64,000 nt of DNA. Origin: JBHYDC01 sp051861205 (lineage in GTDB: Bacteria > Pseudomonadota > Alphaproteobacteria > Rhizobiales > Pleomorphomonadaceae). The position numbers and the translations under genes are program-made. Below the pieces are notes generated by a model. It made no database searches. It had not been told where the DNA came from and worked only from the letters and a program-made list of their open reading frames with translations. The stretch is taken from positions 62,001-126,000 of the forward strand of contig JBHYDC010000004.1 in the NCBI GenBank assembly GCA_051861205.1, in the 5' to 3' direction. Position 1 is the stretch's first letter. Each line of letters begins with the position of its first letter. Of this stretch, positions 59,557 through 64,000 are shown in pieces.

Positions 59557-60933
59557 ATGTCTTCGGTCGCCGAGACCAACACGCCTCAGCCGCTTATCGA
59601 CATCGCCGCCGGCCGTCTGGCCCCCGGTGATTACGACAAGAATTTCGGCGACATGCACCCGCCGCTCACCCGCCATGAGTCGCTCGTCGAAAGCGACCGC
59701 TGCTACTTCTGCTACGACGCGCCCTGCACGATCGCGTGCCCGACGTCGATCGATATCCCGATGTTCATCCGCAAGATCAACACCGGCAACGTGGATGGAG
59801 CCGCCGAAACGATCTTCTCCGCCAACATCCTCGGCGGCATGTGCGCCCGCGTCTGCCCCACCGAGCAGCTTTGCGAGGAAGCCTGCGTGCGCAACACGGC
59901 CGAGGAAAAACCGGTCAAGATCGGCCTTCTCCAGCGCTACGCGACCGACCACTACATGGGAGGTCACCTGACTTACGGCCAGCGCAAGCCGGATACAGGC
60001 AAGCGCGTCGCCGTCGTCGGCGCCGGCCCGGCGGGCCTTGCCTGCGCCCATGCGCTTTCGATGGAAGGCCATGCGGTCACGCTGTTCGAGGCGCGCCAGA
60101 AGCCGGGCGGCCTCAACGAACACGGCATCGCCACCTATAAGACGCCCAACAATTTCGCCCAGGCCGAAGTGGATTTCGTGCTTGCCATCGGCGGCATCAC
60201 GCTCGAAACCGGACGCGCCCTCGGCCAGAATCTTCGCCTTGCCGATCTGCGCCGCGATTTCGACGCCGTCTTCCTCGGCCTCGGCCTCCAGGCCGTCAAC
60301 GCTCTCGCCCTCGAAGGCGAGGGCATGACCGGCATATCCGACGCCGTCGCCTGGATCGAACGCCTGCGCCAGACCGCCGACAAATCAGCCGTTCCCGTCG
60401 GCCGCCGCGTCGTCGTCATCGGCGGCGGTATGACGGCCGTCGACGCCGCCGTGCAGGCCAAGAAGCTCGGCGCGGAGGAGGTGACCATGGTCTACCGCCG
60501 TGGGCCAGAGCACATGAACGCGAGCCCCTACGAGCAGGACGTCGCCAAGATCGCCGGCGTGAAGATCCGCCATTGGGCTGAGCCCCGTGCACTCATCGGT
60601 GTGGGCGGCATCGTCACATCGGTCGAGTTCGAGACCACGGCAGTCGGCCCCTCCGGCAAGCTGGAAGGAGCCGGCACCCGCTTCGTCGTTCCCTGCGATC
60701 AGGTGATGAAGGCGATCGGACAGGTCTTCGTACCCGGCCCGCTGGCCGGTGAATCCGCCGAGGCGATCGCGCTGGAAAAGAACCGGATCCTGGTCGACGA
60801 CGAAGGCCGCACCTCAGCGTCGAAGGTGTGGGCCGGCGGCGACTGCGTACTCGGCGGGGAAGACCTCACCGTCGTCGCTGTCGAGCACGGCAAACGCGCC
60901 GCCCGTTCCATCAATGCCGTCCTATCGGCCTGA
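59557..60933 (+). CDS. preT: Dihydropyrimidine dehydrogenase subunit PreT
   Basis: NAD(P)H-oxidising, FAD-containing subunit of the bacterial dihydropyrimidine dehydrogenase, 458 residues. The N-terminal Fe-S cluster region is CYFCYDAPCTIACPTSIDIP with MCARVCPTEQLCEEACVRNT. The FAD site is VAVVGAGPAGLACAHALSME and the nucleotide site VVVIGGGMTAVDAAVQAKKL, with the C-terminal GDCVLGGEDLTVVAVEHGKR. It passes electrons to PreA, which reduces uracil and thymine. The preA gene follows after 18 bases. First step of reductive pyrimidine breakdown; dihydropyrimidinase and beta-ureidopropionase genes probably lie nearby outside the window. Confidence 0.93.
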   Translation: MSSVAETNTPQPLIDIAAGRLAPGDYDKNFGDMHPPLTRHESLVESDRCYFCYDAPCTIACPTSIDIPMFIRKINTGNVDGAAETIFSANILGGMCARVCPTEQLCEEACVRNTAEEKPVKIGLLQRYATDHYMGGHLTYGQRKPDTGKRVAVVGAGPAGLACAHALSMEGHAVTLFEARQKPGGLNEHGIATYKTPNNFAQAEVDFVLAIGGITLETGRALGQNLRLADLRRDFDAVFLGLGLQAVNALALEGEGMTGISDAVAWIERLRQTADKSAVPVGRRVVVIGGGMTAVDAAVQAKKLGAEEVTMVYRRGPEHMNASPYEQDVAKIAGVKIRHWAEPRALIGVGGIVTSVEFETTAVGPSGKLEGAGTRFVVPCDQVMKAIGQVFVPGPLAGESAEAIALEKNRILVDDEGRTSASKVWAGGDCVLGGEDLTVVAVEHGKRAARSINAVLSA

Positions 60934-60951
60934 TCTCAAGGAGATACCCCC

Positions 60952-62262
60952 ATGGCCGACCTTCGCTCCAATTTCGTCGGGATCAAGTCGCCCAACCCGT
61001 TCTGGCTGGCCTCCGCGCCGCCGACCGACAAGAAGTACAACGTCGAGCGCGCCTTCAAGGCGGGCTGGGGCGGTGTCGTCTGGAAGACGCTCGGCGAGGA
61101 TCCGTCCGTCGTCAACGTCAACGGCCCGCGCTATGGCGCGATCTACTCCAACGAGCGCCGGCTGATCGGCCTCAACAACATCGAGTTGATCACAGATCGC
61201 CCCTTCGAGATCAACCTGCGTGAAATCGCGGAAGTGAAGAAAAACTTCCCCGACCGCGCGCTGGTCGTGTCTCTCATGGTGCCTTGCGAGGAGCTGAACT
61301 GGACCACTATCGTCCAGCGCGTGGAAGAAACCGGCTGTGACGGCATCGAACTCAACTTCGGCTGCCCGCACGGCATGTCCGAGCGCGGCATGGGGTCGGC
61401 GGTCGGTCAGGTGCCGGAATACATCGAAATGGTCGCCCGCTGGTGCAAGGCGGCCTCACGCATGCCCGTCATCGTTAAGCTGACGCCCAACATCACCGAT
61501 ATCCGCTATCCCGCGCGCGCCGCCAAGGCCGGCGGGGCGGATGCCGTGTCGCTCATCAACACGATCTCGTCGATCATGTCGGTGGACCTCGACAGCTTCT
61601 CGCCCACCCCCTCCATCGACGGCAAAGGCTCGCACGGCGGTTATTGCGGCCCGGCGGTGAAGCCGATTGCGCTCAACATGGTCGCCGAAATCGCCCGCGA
61701 TGCCGCCACGCGCGGCATGCCCATCTCCGGCATCGGCGGCATCACCACATGGCGAGATGCGGCCGAGTACATCGCGCTCGGCTGCGGCACCGTCCAGGTC
61801 TGCACGGCCGCCATGACCTACGGTTTCAAGATCGTGGAAGAAATGATCGACGGCCTGTCCGCCTACATGGACAGCAAAGGCATGGCCACGCTCGACGATC
61901 TCATGGGCCGCGCCGTTCCAAACGTCACGGATTGGCAGTATCTCAACCTCAATTACGTGACCAAGGCCCGCATCGACCAAGACCTCTGCATCAAGTGCGG
62001 CCGCTGCTACATCTCCTGCGAGGACACCTCGCATCAGGCCATCACCGCCATGAAGGACGGCGTCCGCCACTTCGAGGTCATCGACGAAGAATGCGTCGGC
62101 TGCAACCTCTGCGTCTCCGTCTGCCCGGTCGAGGACTGCATCACGATGGAGCGGCTTGAAACCGGCACGGATCCCCGCACCCTCGAACCGATCCGCCCCG
62201 AATATGCCAACTGGACCCAGCACCCGAACAACCCGTCAGCGGTGAAGGTGGCGGCGGAATAG
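60952..62262 (+). CDS. preA: Dihydropyrimidine dehydrogenase subunit PreA
   Basis: FMN and Fe-S subunit that reduces uracil/thymine to the 5,6-dihydro forms; 436 residues. The dihydroorotate dehydrogenase-like barrel has LRSNFVGIKSPNPFWLASAP, GIELNFGCPHGMSERGMGSA, VKLTPNITDIRYPARAAKAG and PISGIGGITTWRDAAEYIAL. The C-terminal ferredoxin domain has two cluster motifs, CIKCGRCYISCEDTSHQ and CVGCNLCVSVCPVEDCITM. AAGGAG precedes the ATG. Acts with PreT. Directly after it begins the AT-rich island. Confidence 0.95.
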   Translation: MADLRSNFVGIKSPNPFWLASAPPTDKKYNVERAFKAGWGGVVWKTLGEDPSVVNVNGPRYGAIYSNERRLIGLNNIELITDRPFEINLREIAEVKKNFPDRALVVSLMVPCEELNWTTIVQRVEETGCDGIELNFGCPHGMSERGMGSAVGQVPEYIEMVARWCKAASRMPVIVKLTPNITDIRYPARAAKAGGADAVSLINTISSIMSVDLDSFSPTPSIDGKGSHGGYCGPAVKPIALNMVAEIARDAATRGMPISGIGGITTWRDAAEYIALGCGTVQVCTAAMTYGFKIVEEMIDGLSAYMDSKGMATLDDLMGRAVPNVTDWQYLNLNYVTKARIDQDLCIKCGRCYISCEDTSHQAITAMKDGVRHFEVIDEECVGCNLCVSVCPVEDCITMERLETGTDPRTLEPIRPEYANWTQHPNNPSAVKVAAE

Positions 62263-62305
62263 GGAAGAAATAATCGAAGTAATACTATGCAGGACAACGG
62301 CGTGG

Positions 62306-62665
62306 TTAGCTCTTGCGCCGTTTCCTCTTATTATCTAAAAATAGTTGTGTATCTTCATCAGAGTATCCAAGCATTAGGCCGATTTTGCGATCTAAGTCGT
62401 CTTGTTCATCACCATCGGATGCAAAGCTTTCCTCGATCAAAGAATGAAGCTGGTCAATGTAATGCGAAAAATTTGGCAGCGCAAAGAAGACCCCGTGAAA
62501 CGTTTGCCCCTCGAAGGGAATTTGACGTCTAACAATCTGACCGTTTTCGATATAGGGCTTAAAATCATCTTCAGGCACTATATCACTAAAGTACGCAACT
62601 TTTTTTTCGCCTTGCAACATAAGCTGCAGTTCTCGATCAGTATGTGGCCCTATTTGCGCTGCCAT
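62306..62665 (-). CDS. Unrecognised acidic protein in AT-rich island
   Basis: Protein of 119 residues, MAAQIGPHTDRELQLMLQGE then KKVAYFSDIVPEDDFKPYIE and IPFEGQTFHGVFFALPNFSH, with an acidic middle (SLIEESFASDGDEQDDLDRK) and a very basic end (LFLDNKRKRRKS). No signal peptide or membrane helix. GC content is clearly lower than in neighbouring genes, suggesting recent acquisition. The start ATG 62665 is preferred to TTG 62677. Not recognised; the acidic body and position next to a tiny exported gene would fit an immunity-type protein, but that is only a guess. Confidence 0.65.
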   Translation of the reverse strand: MAAQIGPHTDRELQLMLQGEKKVAYFSDIVPEDDFKPYIENGQIVRRQIPFEGQTFHGVFFALPNFSHYIDQLHSLIEESFASDGDEQDDLDRKIGLMLGYSDEDTQLFLDNKRKRRKS

Positions 62666-62687
62666 GTTTGTCACCAAAATACTTTCA

Positions 62688-62891
62688 TCACTTTTTCTTA
62701 GTTGAAGGCGCAGGAGATGGTTTCTGAGTTTCCTTTACGTAACAATCATTGCATTTGTCACCCCTCAATCCACCATGCCATCCCCCACAACTAGTGCAAG
62801 AATAGCTTGGCGACTTTTTTCCAGCGAACGCATCAGTGGCTGCTCCGAAAGTGAACATGACAATAAGCGCAGCTTTAATTATGTTTTTCAT
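62688..62891 (-). CDS. Tiny exported protein with two CxxC pairs
   Basis: A 67-residue protein: signal peptide MKNIIKAALIVMFTFGAATD ending near AFA, then a mature part of about 44 residues with SYSCTSCGGWHGGLRGDKCN and DC, that is two CxxC pairs spaced as in a zinc ribbon or two disulfides, and a Lys/Pro tail (KETQKPSPAPSTKKK). GGAGGGG sits just before ATG 62891; the longer ORF to 63122 is unlikely. It is AT-richer than its surroundings. No family recognised; could be a small secreted effector, metal binder or envelope protein. It lies 22 bases upstream of the previous gene in the same direction. Confidence 0.7.
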   Translation of the reverse strand: MKNIIKAALIVMFTFGAATDAFAGKKSPSYSCTSCGGWHGGLRGDKCNDCYVKETQKPSPAPSTKKK

Positions 62892-63012
62892 CTTCCCCTC
62901 CGCTTTTGATAGGCAGTATAAAATTGAATCAATTTGCTGAAAGTAGCAGCAGTATTTTATACAACCGCAGATTGTATTTTTGTGGCTAAGGTAGGGACCC
63001 GGAGGTAGCAGA

Positions 63013-63780
63013 ATGCGCGTTGTTGAATCCAAACAGTATGTGATCAGCGCGCAGTTTATGCTGGAAAGAGTTGATGATATTGGCGCCTTCCCGTTTTCAA
63101 TGCCATTTATGCAGAACATCACTGGAATTGACTTTCATCCGTCTGTGACGTTTCTTGTTGGAGAAAATGGTTCGGGGAAATCAACGCTGCTTGAGGCTAT
63201 AGCAATCGCTTCGGGTTTCAACCCTGAGGGCGGGTCTAAGAACTACAATTTCAGCAGTTACGTATCACATTCTGATTTGTACAAGGTTGTTCGCCTTATC
63301 CGAGGTCCAAAACGTCCACGGGATGGATTTTTTCTGAGAGCGGAGAGCTATTTTAACCTGGCGACGAATATCGAGTCCTTAGACCTTGAGCCAAACTCCG
63401 GACCAAAGATTATTCAGGCGTTCGGCGGGAGGGGACTTCATAATCAGTCACACGGCGAGTCCTTCGTTGCCCTTTTGGAAAAGCGACTAAGAGGAAATGG
63501 TTTTTACGTTTTCGATGAACCTGAAGCTGCGCTGTCTCCTTCGCGACAGCTATGGATGCTTTCAAGAATTGATGAACTTGTCCGTTTGAATTCACAGTTT
63601 ATTATTGCGACTCACTCTCCGATCCTCATGGCGTATCCAAATGCAATGATCTACAATTTAGGGGAAAGCGGTTTGGAGGTAATCGAATACGAACAAACGG
63701 AACATTTCAAAGTCACACGGAATTTTCTAAATTCACATAAGTCGTTTCTGGATAAGCTTTTACTTCAAAACAGGAAATGA
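63013..63780 (+). CDS. Stand-alone ABC-type (AAA) ATPase
   Basis: Soluble ATPase of 255 residues with all ABC-type motifs: Walker A in TFLVGENGSGKSTLLEAIAI, signature-like LHNQSHGESFVALLEKRL, Walker B FYVFDEPEAALSPSRQLWML and the switch His in FIIATHSPILMAYP. It resembles the small predicted ATPases of the COG3910 type, which stand alone without a membrane partner. Their role is unknown, though similar ATPases occur in defence and DNA-repair contexts. GGAGG lies before the ATG. GC content is low compared with the window. Divergent from the small exported gene, 121 bases apart; convergent with the rutR-like gene. Confidence 0.88.
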   Translation: MRVVESKQYVISAQFMLERVDDIGAFPFSMPFMQNITGIDFHPSVTFLVGENGSGKSTLLEAIAIASGFNPEGGSKNYNFSSYVSHSDLYKVVRLIRGPKRPRDGFFLRAESYFNLATNIESLDLEPNSGPKIIQAFGGRGLHNQSHGESFVALLEKRLRGNGFYVFDEPEAALSPSRQLWMLSRIDELVRLNSQFIIATHSPILMAYPNAMIYNLGESGLEVIEYEQTEHFKVTRNFLNSHKSFLDKLLLQNRK

Positions 63781-63806
63781 TCGGCATCTAACCTCTTTTC
63801 GAAAGG

Positions 63807-64000
63807 TCACCGCGGCAAGATCCCCCGCATCAGCACCCCCAGCACCGTCTCGTTCGCGGCCTTGAACACCTCTGCCTCGCTCATGCCTTTGCCCAGCACC
63901 GCGCGGATCTGCACGTCGAAGTCGGCGTAATGCTGGGTGGTCGCCCAGATCATGAAGATCAGGTGCACCGGATCCATCACGACCAGCTTACCCTGCCGCA
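63807..64000 (-). CDS. RutR-like TetR-family regulator, C-terminal part
   Basis: Only the last 63 codons are in the window: LVVMDPVHLIFMIWATTQHY then ADFDVQIRAVLGKGMSEAEV and FKAANETVLGVLMRGILPR, ending in TGA at 63807-63809. This is the characteristic ligand-domain end of RutR, the TetR-type repressor that senses uracil/thymine and controls pyrimidine-use genes. The N-terminal helix-turn-helix lies outside the window. It faces the preTA operon, so it is likely its regulator, in which case the AT-rich island separates the two. Confidence 0.75.
   Translation of the reverse strand, partial: RQGKLVVMDPVHLIFMIWATTQHYADFDVQIRAVLGKGMSEAEVFKAANETVLGVLMRGILPR

Overview
The window is high-GC alphaproteobacterial DNA of a type typical of Hyphomicrobiales (Rhizobiales), probably in or near the Rhizobiaceae. 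The pointers are a fused TrpE-TrpG gene behind a short Trp-rich leader peptide, a ccmI-ccmE-ccmF-ccmH (cycHJKL) cluster followed by a DegP protease, a two-component pair and glnE, a FeuP/FeuQ-like pair, and a DUF1214-DUF1254 pair next to a class A penicillin-binding protein. The genus is not determined. No rRNA, tRNA, CRISPR array, IS element or origin was recognised.

Layout. 1-3127 (minus): start of an Mrp/Pha-type multisubunit Na+/H+ antiporter operon (mrpA, mrpB, partial mrpC). 3.4-13.6 kb: housekeeping and envelope genes, including an exostosin-like glycosyltransferase, msrB, a DUF2336 protein, a lipoprotein, PBP1-DUF1214-DUF1254, a YcgN-like protein and an HBM-type chemoreceptor. 14.0-33.6 kb: a DUF1003 gene and then a nearly complete gene transfer agent (GTA) structural cluster in the usual order: terminases, portal, prohead protease, capsid, connector, tail proteins, NlpC/P60 peptidase, a 1290-residue baseplate protein and a DUF2793 glycine-rich fibre-like protein. 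The cluster is interrupted between large terminase and portal by a 3 kb cargo block (aldo/keto reductase, a toxin-antitoxin pair with a nonsense-broken toxin, a VOC protein, a WYL regulator without DNA-binding domain). It is interrupted again between the tape measure gene and g12 by a reversed DUF465 gene. The head-tail adaptor gene (g7) appears to be missing.

33.7-38.2 kb: PepSY protein, FeuP/FeuQ-like two-component system, glycine-zipper lipoprotein and an unrecognised 455-residue protein. 38.3-49.4 kb: cytochrome c maturation genes, degP, a second two-component system and glnE. 49.4-55.8 kb (minus): two small envelope proteins, a PleC-like PAS histidine kinase and pepN. 55.9-58.4 kb: trp leader, attenuator and trpE(G), with a promoter that predicts a leaderless leader mRNA. 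59.6-62.3 kb: preT-preA for reductive pyrimidine breakdown; the window ends in a RutR-like regulator on the opposite strand. Between preA and that regulator lies an AT-richer island (about 62.3-63.8 kb) with an unrecognised protein, a tiny exported cysteine-rich protein and a stand-alone ABC-type ATPase.

The most interesting points are the GTA cluster with its cargo block and missing g7, the toxin gene broken by a single amber codon, the regulator that has lost its helix-turn-helix, a three-unit 23-bp tandem repeat in front of the GTA region, and the island beside rutR. All function calls rest on reading motifs and gene order by eye; no database search was made.
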